Below, piece after piece: positions 11,801-23,650 of a stretch of DNA of 64,000 nucleotides (the first letter of the stretch is position 1; every line of letters begins with the position of its first letter). A model generated the notes under the pieces. It saw nothing but the letters and a program-made list of their open reading frames with translations, was not told the origin of the DNA and made no database searches. The stretch lies in contig FN647849.1 of the NCBI GenBank assembly GCA_000310025.1, forward strand, positions 250,607 through 314,606, read 5' to 3'. The DNA comes from Ectocarpus siliculosus. Taxonomy: Eukaryota > Sar > Phaeophyceae > Ectocarpales > Ectocarpaceae. The translations under genes and the position numbers were made by a program.

Positions 11801-14800
11801 AAAGGAGCAGGAGCGCATGCGCCTGCGGGCTGAGTCGAGGCTCGAGTCGTTGAGGGCGGCCTTCGAACAAGAGGAGGCGGAGGCTGGCGGGAAGGTGACA
11901 AACATGACGAGTATGCAATAGGCAGCGTAGGCGTATTTTGAATACCTATTTATGCGCGTAGCGCGTGCGATAAAGTTGGTAGACACACGGAGAAACAGAC
12001 TTCCCCGGCATCCCAGAATGAGCAAGCGAGGTGAAAGACGAGGGGGGGGGGTTGGGAGCGAATTCTTGACAGGGGGTTGCCTCGTCATGGCAGTGAAATG
12101 ATACACCGCACATTGCACATGTGTGGGAGAGCGCGCCAGAGTCATCGCAACGTCGTAGCGTTCCACATTACCTGTTGACAGTTTCCTTCTTACTCGCATG
12201 CTTACTGACGGTTGTTTTCCTGGCCGTCGCGGTGCCTCAACAAGTCGTGAGAAGCTTCCCGCCTGCACTCCACCCAAAAGGTATGGCGAGCGTCTCGTAC
12301 TTGTAGTCATGACGTGTGTCAATAAAAAAGACCACGAGTTGCGTCTCGACCCCCACGCGCTGGGATTGTGCGATGAACAGGCCGCGTTGGAATGCTTGCT
12401 GGGTGAAAAGGCCGAGCTATTGGCACGAACGGCTCATCTCGAGAACCGGCTACACGAAGCCGAAGCGGCAGTGGCAAAGGCAGCTGCCGCGGCTTCCGCT
12501 CTCTCAGAGGAGGACAGGACTTCCGTCACCTGGCCGGCCGGAGGTGTACATGTCGATGCCGGTGGCAGGACAAACCGCTGCCGCTCTGCAGAAGTGGCAG
12601 CAACCCCAGCTGCGGGAGGAGAAGCGGGGCAACAGCAGCAGGCGAAGACGCTGCTGCTGCGAACCGCGGGCATTGCTTCGAAACAATCGAGGGACGAGGC
12701 CGATCGCCTCCGCCACGAGCTCAAGTCCGCTCGAGCCGAGCACGCGGAGGTGGTAGCATCGGCGGCGGAGGAAGGGGCCCGGTCGGCGAGGAAATTGTCC
12801 ACACTGCAGGACGCCGTCGAGGAGACAAAGCTGGAGTTCCAGAGCCACAAGGTTATGGCCGAGGCTAGGTTGGAAATCCTCAGGGTGGCGTTTGACCAAG
12901 AGGAGAGGGAGAACAACGCACAGGTACGGCATCATGTTCGGGGTACATGTTCGTGGCCTTGCTGGTCTGGGTAGCTTTCGCCGAGGGTTTGCCATGTGCT
13001 ACTGGTGAAATGGGTATTGACTCAGAAGCGTGACTGGAAGCTGTGGCCAGTTCTGGAGGGTCCTTGGCTTTGCTAATGCTAGACGCATATTTCCATTATT
13101 TTACAATGGTTTAGTCGAGCTTGAGCGCCCTGAAGACTTCAGGGCACTCACAACGCAATCGAAATGTGCTCTGCACCAGGTGTGCCAGAACGCTGACTCA
13201 GTCAACCAATCTCATGCTTTCCCTGCTTTAACCGTACCCTCGGGTTGTGATTTCCCGTACCCCCCAGGCAGCAATAGCAGTCCTCCTGGAAGAGAAGGTA
13301 CAAGGGGAGCAGCGGGCCGGCGACGCGTGTCGCGCCGCAAGCGAAAGTCGCTCGGAGACGGCACGGCTCCGAAAACAAGCGGACGGGATTCTCCACGCCA
13401 GGGAACAAGAGGCCAGCACCCTCAATGGCAATCGTACAGTCGCCGGGATGATTGGTGGAACCCATTCCAAGGTACTCCCCGCCGTCGAGACCAGGTCGTG
13501 GAAGGTGCATGCCGCGCTAGAGAGCAGCGAGAATCAATCGAGTGGCGAGCAGAACACAGCTGGCCACAATGATAGCTCCTGTGGGAGCCGGGTCGGGACC
13601 GGGAACTCCATGCAAGAGGTAGTCCAGGAGTTCAACATGGCCGACGGAGAGGTTGAGGCTGTCGGGAACGACCGAGTTCGAGGCCAAACGGAGGCTTCGA
13701 TGACCAGGGCCAGCGAGCACGCCACCGCCGTCGAAGCAGAGTCTCAGGGAACCTCCCGCCAGTTGACGAGAGTTGCCGCGGCAGAGCGGACGGCGTCGAG
13801 GGATACCGCCCTTGGACGTACCGAGAAGGCACTGCGAGGCGCTAGGACAGACGCAGAGCGTCTTCGAGGGGAGCTAGAGCGAGCGCGAGCAATGGAGACA
13901 ACAACCCGGGTGGAGGCTGAGGGGAAAAACAATGAGTCGATGCGCAAGATTGCCCAGCTCGAGGGGAGCCTTCGGAAGACCGTTGCGGAACACGACCGCT
14001 CCCGGGAACGGGCGCAGGTGGAGCTTGGGCAGCTGCGGGCAACGCTCGAGCGCAGAGAACGCGAAGAGCGCGCGGAGAGGGCAGCGAACGGAGTCTCTTC
14101 CGTGGTGGAGACAGAAGAGGCAACTGTAGAGGCGGCGGGCGAACGAGGTGGAAGCTCGGAAAACTCGAGAGACGAACTTCGCGTCGCCGAAGAGGCTGTC
14201 GGTAAAGCCACGAAAGAGGTTGCGTTTCTCAGGGAGGAGTTGGCACGTTCGGCTGAAACGGCGGCAAGGTCGAAAGAAGGGCAGGAGACCGCGGAAACGA
14301 GGGTTGCCGAGCTGGAAGGCGCGTTGGAGGGGGTGGCAGAGGAGCACGTTCTCTTCCGAAAGAGGGTAGAAGAAAGACTCGAGACGCTTAGGGCGGCGTT
14401 TGAGGAAGAAAACCAGGAGAACGGGGCACAGGTGAACACACATTTTTGAAGCACTTGCACTCAAACCAAGCCAAGGTTACGTCTCTAGAGACGAGCGTGT
14501 GGGACGTTCCTCTCATTTGTGGGACTAATCTCTTGCATCGCCAGCATCAGGGACGCAGATGAGATGCGCAGAGACCGTGGTTTCGTTATGAAAACAACCT
14601 CCTAGGGTGACACAATGATACGACGAGTTGCCGGCTTTTATGCTAGGACCAGCACGTCGAAACCCCCTTCCAGAGGAGCTTGTCTCGGTATTTTATAGAC
14701 AGGTGAGTTGCTTCATCATCGAATGTTCTTGCAGTCTATTACCCTTCTTAGGACAGGGCTTTGGGACGTCACCGCTGTAATGCGTCCAAAGATCACCGTA

Positions 14801-17800
14801 AAAAACACCTCTCCAAACGACCCGAAGCGTCTCTACTACAACTTCCTCTTTTGCACGTTTTTTTCTTTTCGGCCAATTTCCGCCATCTTTCTCGCGTCTT
14901 ACAAGACCGCGCTTACGGCCCTGCTTATGGAGAAAGAAGAAATCGAGCGGCGTTCCGCGGAAGACCTCAACACGGCGGAAACTATCCGCTCCGGACTGGA
15001 ACACAAGCTCGAAGCCGCGACCAACGCACTGGGACCGGCAGAGGCTAGGCTGATTTCACTCGAGGCCGAGCTCGATGCCGCAAAGAAGGTCCAAGTGTCC
15101 GAACAACAGCCAACGGCGGGCAAAGCAGCTACTGCTGCGGGTAGACATGCTGGTGGCGATAACGGCAGCGACCATGACGAAGCCAGCAGCTCTGCCGCGA
15201 AGGAGGGGAGTGGGCAAGGTAGGGCAGCAGACTGCTCGGTTGCCGATACGCCGGGGTCAGACCCCGTATCGCAAGACGGCGTCCGGGGTCAAGAGCGAAG
15301 GCCGCAAAAGTCGGAAACAGATGCAGCACCGGCGGAGACCGGGGAGGGGCGTGCGGAGCTCGGCCGCCCGCAGGAAGCCGGGACTACGGCTATCGCCGCT
15401 GCGACGCAAGAGATCGAATCATCAGACGACAGGATATCTGTGCTAGAAAGACAAGTCTCCAAGGAGGGGGGGCGAAGTCAAGCGCTGCCGGAGACTCCGC
15501 TGGATGGGGCCCAACGCCAGGTAGGACAAGAGGAAAGGAGGAACGGGTTGCGGATGAGATGTGCGAGAGTTCCTTTCGCCTGGAGTGAAACGTGTGGTGG
15601 GCGACCTTACAATAATCTGAGGTATCCTTGCCCATGCTAGAGAGTGCCTGGGTTCGAGCTTGAAAATCGCATGATGTTCCTGCAAATGGAAAAAGTTTTG
15701 AACGAGGGCGGTGGGATATTCACGTTGTCATAAAACAAAGTCCGTGGAGGAATTCAGAGCGCGTACAGTCAGCCTTCTCGCCTGTGGCGCAATATCGATG
15801 GGTGCTGATCATATCCTGGAGTTTCCTCCCATTGTTATGACGTTTTAAACGATGCCGGCAGGCTGCCGAACGATTTGCGGCCCAAGAAGCAACGCTCCAC
15901 GGAGCAAAACAATCGTTGGACCAGGCCAGAGAGGAGGTCGACACTCTGCGCTGCCAGCTTGCCCAAGCACTCGCCCGAGAGAGGGAGACTGCCGAGGCCG
16001 TTGAGGACGAAAGGCGGGTGGCTGGACAGAGGATAGCTGAGCTGGAGGACGCCATCGCTGAGTCAAAACGAGAGGGTGCTCTGCTCCGGGAGCGTACGGA
16101 GGGCCGGTTGGAGAAGCTGAGGCTAGCCGCGGAAGCAGAGGAGGAGGAAAAGGATTCTCAGGTGTTCATGCGTGTGATACGGTCGCGTAATGCCGTGCAA
16201 ATGTCGTTGGTGTTCGAGCGAAATGTTCACCCGTAGGGGACGTACTTTCGATCTCTATACCCGTCCGACATGATTGACTGCACTGGCGCGTACTGGCATA
16301 GTTGGAACAACGTGATGCACCCCCCCCCCCACTAACTACTACTGCCTGCTGCTCTCGTGAAATATGCTGACACGAGCAAGCTTCCCCACCGTCCGATGTG
16401 CAATAACAAAAAGGCGGCCTTGGCAGAGCTGCTGCACCAGAAGTCCATCTCCGACGGCTTCGCCGCCGAGCTGACCCAGGCCGCCGTCGACGCACGCGCG
16501 GACTTCGAGCAGAAGCTGAACAGCGCACACGAAGCGCTGCGACTGGCGGAAGCCAGGGCAGCCGGCCTGAAGGTCGACCTCGAGGAGGCCGAGGCTAGAG
16601 CTGCCGCTTCCGCAGTGGCGGGACAACTACCGGGAGCGGCAGCAGAAGGAAACGCCGCTCTCGTACGCCATGGCACGGAAGGACGGCCCCTTGCGACCGA
16701 AACGGTCTCGGTGGCGGCAGGAGCAGGGGAGACAGAAGCGCCGTTACCGCGGAGCTCCGAAGACAAGGTTTCCTTCCAAGAAACAGGGCGTGCCACGCAA
16801 CACTCGGAGGAAGCCATCACCAGCGCAACCACCGGGTACTCTTCCCCCCGACAAGAGACGGAGACGACAGCGCAAGACGGCGACTTGAAGAGGCGCTTGG
16901 AAAGGGAAGTCGGGCGGGCCCGGGCGAGCGAGGCGACGGCGAGAGACGAGACGGCCGCATTGAGGAGGAGGGTGTCGGAGCTGGAAGCGTCGATGGCGGC
17001 GTCTCAGCGGGCGCACGACTCGTTCCGGGAGCGCACGGAGCTGAGGCTGCGGAGTCTGAGGCTGGCGGTTGAAGACGAAGAGCTGGAGGGGGGAGGACAG
17101 GTAGGTTTATCGGTCACCCTTGCACATTGATTTTTGTTGTTCGCTTCTAGGCGCAACAGATTGGGTGCCTCTATACGAATCTAATGGTGCTGCTCTTGTT
17201 GATATTCCTTCGTTAGTCGTCATATTATACTTCCACCCAAAAGGCGTTGCGTTTTTCTGGAATGGCATCGTCATCCACAAAACACCTGTCATCAGTCCGT
17301 TCCTAACCACACCGATGTGGCCGATATGGACATTGTACAACCTTGTCACTAAAGAGCACCGAACCCAACAAGACATTACACAATACCCTTATAAAAAATC
17401 ATGCATCGACGCGACCCTTGATTCGGGTTGCCTTGTGCTAGTAAACACCCGAAACTCACGCGAGGCCGCATCGCGGGCCGTTTCGGATGCCTTCGGCACG
17501 AACATCACATCGATCTTGCGCGCGACCGCCCCCTAAGAAAAGCAGTAATGGACAAATCCCTTGTCTCCCACTCCCCCAGGCCGCTCTCGAGTGCCTGCTA
17601 CACGAGAAGACCGAGGACCAGGCAAAGGTAATCAGCCTAGAGGCTCGGTTGCTCGAAGCTCGCGACGCAGTAGACACCACGGAGGCTGAACTCCAAGCGG
17701 TAGTATCGGAGCTGAAGCGAGTGGAGTGCTTGAACTCCGAGCTGTTAGAAGCGGCTACCCCAACACCGCCAGCGGTGGCGTTGTTGGACCGACAACCGTT

Positions 17801-20800
17801 GGAGGCTAGGTTGGAAGGGCTTCGGGTTGCCGTAGAAGAGGAAGACGAGGAGAACGGGGTACAGGTGCGCCGGCGGTGGGGAGGGTTTCTGTTAAAAAAA
17901 TATTTTCAAGTAACGTTAGCCTCGCTAGCGGGTGGTGTGAAAGATACTGAATTTTTATAGTCATCTTCGTTGTGATAATGTTTCCAACTCGTTCTCGTTT
18001 CGTTGGCGCGTGTTGCAATGAAATTGGTTTAGCAACATGCAAAGCGATATTCGCTTGGCCAAACAACCAGAGCGCGAAATGAAGGAGCTTGATTCAGCAT
18101 CACCAACAACTATCTGACACGACACTTCCGCCCCCCGCGTGGTCCAGGCTTCTCTGGCGGTTCTTCTCGAGGAAAAAATGAAGCTTGAAGGTCGCGTGGT
18201 GGACTTAGAGCGGCAGCTGAAAGAGGCCTACGAAGCTGCCCACCGGGCGAAAGGGGATAATGCACCGACACCGCCAGTGACGCCGCGGCCACCCGACGCA
18301 GAAGCTGATGATGGTTAGACTCTAGCTAGATGAACGCGGAGGCAAAGAGAGTCAATATCGTCAATCTTCTTTATCTCCAACCATCTCCAGGAATCGACCG
18401 CGTCAAGTACGAACAGAGGGAAGGATCGGAACGGTTTAATATTGTAAAGACACCAACAAAATTATGTCATTGTTCTTTCCGGACAAGGTAATGGTTTACC
18501 ACTGGTGCTCTTCCATAACCCCGCACGGATTTCGCAGGAGTACCAACACCGAAACCAGAACGTGTAGATACAGGAACACAGGCAGCAGAACCAAAGGCAG
18601 GAGCCGCAAATGCAGAATCGGCAGCGACAACGGCAACGGCAACGGCAGCGGCGGTAAAAAGAGCCGCAAATGCGGAGGCCGCCCTGGCCACGGCCCTTGA
18701 AGAGGCGGAAGAGTTAGAGGCAAGGTGCGCCTTGGCGCAAGCAAGGGAGTCGGAGGCCAAACGCGAGGCCAACGAGCGGGTTAACGAGCTCGCCAGAGAG
18801 CTCGAAGAAGCCAACGACCACGGCCCACAGGTGATCGTGGTAGGGTACGGGTTGGTCGCATTCCGATGGTTGGCCATCATCTACCACCCCATACAGAAGC
18901 CATGATAGGACGAGGTCGGGATATTATGGTGGGCTGTTGGCGGGATATTCGGGGTCAAGGATATTACGAAAGCTTGGCACCAGCGGGGTCACACACGTTT
19001 TGGCCTGAAAACTATACAATCATTGTTAGCGAGTTGTTGGTCACGACCGCCAAGATTGATACGGTAAGCCCGATGTGCGTCCTGCGTGGTTTGCAGGAAA
19101 CATACACGTGGCAGCGATGGTGGTATGTGTATTTCTCGCGTGCGCCGCTGGTTTGTGGGTCGTATGATGGTCGGCCTGAAGTTATTGGCCACTATTGGAC
19201 CATTTGGTAGTAAATGGTCTCATAACTGTCTCCAGCGGAAGCACATTCTCGAAAATAAGATGACTGACAACCGTTCTTTGGTCCCTTCTTTGCCACTGCT
19301 GCCGTCTAATCGTGCAAGGCTGCCCTGCGTGCTCTGCTGGAGGAGTCCGCGTGGAGGTCGTCAACGGTCGCCACAGCCTCCGTAGCCTCCGAGGGTGACG
19401 TTCACGGCAAGGATGACGGTGATTTCGATCGAGTATCGCTCTCCGCTGGTAGCGAAGACGGTGAAAACGAGGAGGAGGGTGCCTACACGGGCAGCGGGGG
19501 AGGGACTGTTCTCGGACTTCTCGCCCAAAGAGATGCGCTTCTAAGGTGTGAGTTGTATTCGACAGGCGGGAGGCCATACACCGCTCATACAGATGGAGAG
19601 AAATCGTTCTATGGGAAAGCGAAAGTTTGCGCATAGCAGTGTCTAACGTCCTATGAGTCTTGGCAGAAGTTCGTCGTGTTGGGGAAACGCGAGCAGTAGC
19701 GCGAGAGAGGATATTGAGTTAGAGCCCAGAGAACGTCTTCTCATCGGCACTTGAGGACTGATACCGTCCGACACAACGGTTGGCGCAAGTCTCAAGAAAC
19801 CCGGTCGGAATACATGATGCTAGGGCTTGATACAACGATGACAACAACATTAAATCGAGTGTTTTTTATTGTCATACGTTTCTCCCTCTGTTGGAAGGGT
19901 GGGAAAACACTGACACCATCACCCTTGGCCATTAATTGTTCCCACTCAATTCAGGGAGAAAGAACGGCTTGAAAGGGAAGCCGAAGACCAGCTCTACGTC
20001 CAGCACGAGCAAGCTTACCGGCAAACGATCAATACTGGGCGGTACGAGCTCACCTTGGACATCCTCGAGGAAGACCTCGGCAATGCTCGAGAACAACTGG
20101 TGACAATGATGGTGGTGGTAGTGGTCGTGTCCGACGCGTTGTACCGCATCAACAGTACCGCCACTCAAGGTTTCGCTTGCCAGATACCACAGTCAGCTGC
20201 ACAGCGTATCATATCAAACGATGGGAAGGAAACCCGTTGCCCCAATTGCCCCGATCCGAACCATCGTCCTTTGCTCAACGTGCCTTCGTTACAGAAATAC
20301 CGAGTTGCGAGTTTTCGTTCAAAATCTTCTTGAATTTAATGTCTACCTTTAGTCCTAGCTATTGTTTCGCACGAATGTGAGCCGAAACTCGGGTGGGCGT
20401 AAACAGGCCAATGCTGACCTTTTTGCAACCGCTGAAGTTAATGAACCGTATCATCAGCACGTGACCAACGTTGGGATCTGTAGGCAAGCAGCTTTCCCGA
20501 GAGTCCACCGTGACAACGACAGAAGAGTAGATAGGCAACCCCGACGAATTTGCGCAACGTCACCTCCGATGTTTCCTTCATGCGCTACGGCTACCTAACG
20601 GCAGAAGTCCATGCGTTCCCCCTTCCCCCGTGCTTGGCGTGATCATGTCGCCCGCTACTAGGCGGAATCTGACCGGCTCCGAAACGACAACGATGGACAA
20701 CAAGGCCTCTTTAAGGCGATCTGTCAGGTAGTTTGATCCGACGGAGGAAACGACAAGAACCGCCCCACCCTATCTTGTCTTTCACTGGGTACACTGTTTT

Positions 20801-23650
20801 GCCATGCCTTGACTTTTGCAACTACCATGCTGCTTCACCCCGCCGGTCAGGCCTACAGTACAACGTCGTACGAATGCGACACGGCTCAAACGAATGCCAA
20901 CATTGCGGTACAACGGCGTACAAATGCGAAATAGTTGACTCAAAAATGCAAACATTTTGCGGGGGAGATCTTCCCGGGGTGTTGAGAACATCATTTGTTG
21001 CTGTTTTCCAAGCATGGTTGCTGTGACTCTGGACCGTGCCCGAAAAAGCGAAAAATTCATTCATGCGTTTGGAGTTCAACACCTCTTTTTCAACCGCTCC
21101 GATGTTTTCGTCCCTTGCGGGTTCTGGACTCTTCCCCACGAATTACTTCTGCCGATGCAAGAGAGCCAAGAACGCCGACGACGCCAAGATGAGGTGCGAC
21201 CTTGCGACCAGACTGACTCCTCCCACTCCTCCCCAGTATCTATAGGAAGTGAAACGGATTGCAGTAGGAGTGGAGCGAGTTGGAGCGAAGTGAAGCAAAG
21301 ATAACGCGACGTGAAGCAAGCGGAGTGAGCATAGGCTTGTTGGAATCGGCGTTTGGGAATTTTTGCTATCAATGATGATGTAGGTTTGGCGGCAGGACGA
21401 GACTAGGTTCGAATCTTCTTAGCAACTTTTCTCCTACTTTGGAGTTGCCGAGATCAAAGGTTCTTTTTTTGAGTGAAACGATTCAGTTTGGACCTTTTTG
21501 TGATCAGTACACTTGCAGGTGCTCTGTAACGCTCATATTGCGAAGCATCCTACATGGGCAAGGCAACACTTTCCTGAGAGTTTCACGTCCATTTTCAGAA
21601 CTTCTTGTTTTGACATCGTTTACCTGAGGTTGTCCCTCGCTCTTGCACAAAATTTTTCACGATTCTTCCGTTTGGTTATGACCCCACCAGGGCGGACGAG
21701 CAACTAGCAGAGACTCAGGAGCAGCTCGTCATTGTTTGCCAAGCGCTCAGTAATCTGGGAAAAGACGACATCCGCATCGACCTACAATCCGGCGAGGTAG
21801 AACTTTCATCGTCTTCGGCACAGCCCAGCGTCGCCAGTGTTCAACCAAGAGAAGCGTTGTCACTCGTACCGACCCCTCCGGCGCGTTGTGATGAGGAAAT
21901 TGCTGCCAAGACCGATGAGTTCCCCGCCCAAGTGGCGCCCCCGCCTACGACAACGGTAGTCTCCGTGGAAGAAACGATGAAGAAACGTCGTGGCGTTGGT
22001 TCAAGTTCCACCACCACTACCGCCTCTCTTATAGTCCCGTCGGTATCCGGCCCTGGCGCCGCTATCAATGCCGTAGCGGAACCGGCAGAAACAAAGGCCG
22101 AACTTGCAATAGGGTTGGATCTGGAGGATGGGCGCGTCGTACACACATCCGCGAGAGGTCCGGACGCGTCCCTTGCTTCCATCGACCCCACCGTCCCAGC
22201 ATCTGACCTGTGCTCGGACGCCAAGCAATCGGTCGGACGATCCATGCAGGCCGAAGAGAACCCGCTGGGGCAGCCAGACGTGAACCGCGAGCCCGCACCT
22301 GCCGCCAAGGGAATGCCCAAGAGAGGGGACAGCTTCTCCTCTACTCGTCTTCTTCCTCTGAACGCTGCCGCAGACCGAAGCGCGACACCGGCCGCAGACC
22401 TTCGCGACGCGATGAATGTCAATTCTGGTGCCACCGGCAAAGCGTCAGGAACGCCCGAAGGACTGGACGAAACACAGCGTGGGATAAGAGCAGCGGTCGA
22501 TGAATCTCCCCAGAGAGATGGAAAGTTTTCCCTGTCTTCCGCGGAGGTCGGTTTTCGAAGTGCGGTGTCGGTTCAAAACGATGATAACGACACACCAGTG
22601 ATACAATCATTGAAACCCGTACCGGCGGACCATGTGAACAGGCCCGCCCCGGAACGCGAGGATAACGCCCGCCCATTTCGCAGTGGGCTTGACACGAGCC
22701 CCTCGAGCTCAGGGGGTTTGCCTTCGAGCTCGAGGCGAAGACGAAGCAGCGACGGTCTGTTCGGCCTGCCAAGGTTAACGTCGATGAACACAATGCGACA
22801 GGAGCGGCAGGAGCATCAGGAGAAGAAGAATCAGGAGCTCCAGCAGCAGCATCTTCTTCAAGAAGGAAAATCCAATGCGCAACTCCCTGAACATGCAATA
22901 CACGCAACCGTGGGGTTGAGAACAAAAAAAACGACTGAGAGCGGGCGAAACAGAAGCCTACGCGATTCCCCGCCCCCAAGCGGTAGGGTTGCAAACGGGC
23001 ACGCACGGCTCGGTACACAAGGAGAACGTGGAGAAGAGACCCGACAACCACCGGAAACCGGTACAGCGGCGGCGGCGTTGGTTGCCGGCAGGAGAGGTGA
23101 ATGGCCTGAATGGCCTGACTCACCCTCTTCCTCTCGTCCTTCTCGAGGCGATGCTACGACGAGCGAAAGGAGAATCGGACGGCTGGGGGATCGGTCTGGG
23201 TCCCCGTCCTCATCCCCTGAGTCCCGAGGCGGTGCGGCCTCGTGCGGGAAGGTGAAGCCAGAGCGAGGACGGCTGCTCCAACGCTGCCAAACTCCACAAG
23301 GCCGATCGCTCTCTTCGCCAGCGGCGGAGCGTGGGCAATCGGTGATGCTAGGCGAAGAGAAGCAGCAGCCGCTGGGGCAGCCACCGCGAACGTATGGCGG
23401 GGTGACCCAGTCCGAGAGTGCCTCAATCAGCGGAGGCAATTGCAGCAAGCATGCCAGCGGTGACGGCATCGACAACATAAACGCGACTGGGACGGCGGCT
23501 GCTGCGGTGCGTAGTCAGCACCAGCGCGGTCGGTCGTCAGGCTTAGTATCTCCGTTGCGTGGCGGCAGTTCAGATAAGTCCATCTCTCGCAAGAAAAGAG
23601 GAGGAGGTAGCGGGTGTATTCGTTCAGAGTCGCCGGAAGCGCGTGGATAG
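5826..23650 (+). CDS. Giant exon-repeat coiled-coil protein (about 3,480 aa)
   Basis: Twenty-one exons: 5826-6268, 6835-7318, 7530-7681, 7969-8272, 8431-8589, 8789-9697, 9991-10785, 11178-11894, 12381-12923, 13268-14431, 14906-15520, 15862-16161, 16414-17100, 17580-17864, 18148-18313, 18538-18830, 19319-19545, 19955-20099, 20662-20727, 21162-21193 and 21691-23650 (10,446 nt, divisible by three). Residues 1-360 are Gly/Arg/Ser-rich and probably disordered. Residues of about 360-2870 are Ala/Glu/Arg-rich heptads. Exons 6, 8-11, 13-15 and 17 open with a motif of type AALAALLEEK, also present inside exon 4. Exons 7-10 and 12-14 close with R-x-x-x-RLE-x-LR-x-AF-x-x-E. Most introns in this part are phase 0. 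The last 600 residues are Ser/Arg/Pro-rich. No catalytic domain is visible; a cytoskeletal, rootlet-like or scaffold role is inference only. The start is uncertain: 5826 is the first in-frame ATG. Exon 15 uses a GTTAGA donor, and exon 20 is a 32-nt microexon. Confidence 0.75.
7969..19545 (+). repeat. Exon-encoded coiled-coil repeat array
   Basis: This is the repetitive core of the giant coiled-coil gene. One unit begins with a hydrophobic-Ala motif (AALECLLGEK, AAIAVLLEEK, TALTALLMEK, AALAELLHQK, AALECLLHEK, ASLAVLLEEK) just after a splice acceptor. It ends with an RLE-x-LR-x-A motif followed by an acidic patch and Gln just before a donor. Units at 11178-11894, 12381-12923, 13268-14431, 16414-17100 and 17580-17864 are single exons. 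Units at 8789-10785 and 14906-16161 are split over two exons. Unit lengths differ (about 95 to 390 codons) because the middle parts are divergent. Confidence 0.7.
18391..18457 (+). repeat. Partial copy of SINE-like element
   Basis: Shares GAATCGACCGCGTCAAGT and then a diverged body ending in a TTTAATxTxxAAGAC-like stretch and CAA-rich tail with 46260-46360. It lies in intron 15 of the coiled-coil gene and lacks the left part seen in the other two copies. Confidence 0.5.

Noticed and set aside
13744-14460. 238-codon Ser/Arg-rich minus-strand ORF
   Set aside because: Antisense shadow of the coiled-coil exon 13268-14431; Ala/Glu/Arg codons read backwards give Ser/Arg/Leu-rich frames.
21406-21415. 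GGTTCGAATC, a B-box-like sequence
   Set aside because: No matching A box, acceptor-stem pairing or anticodon arm around it, so not a tRNA gene.
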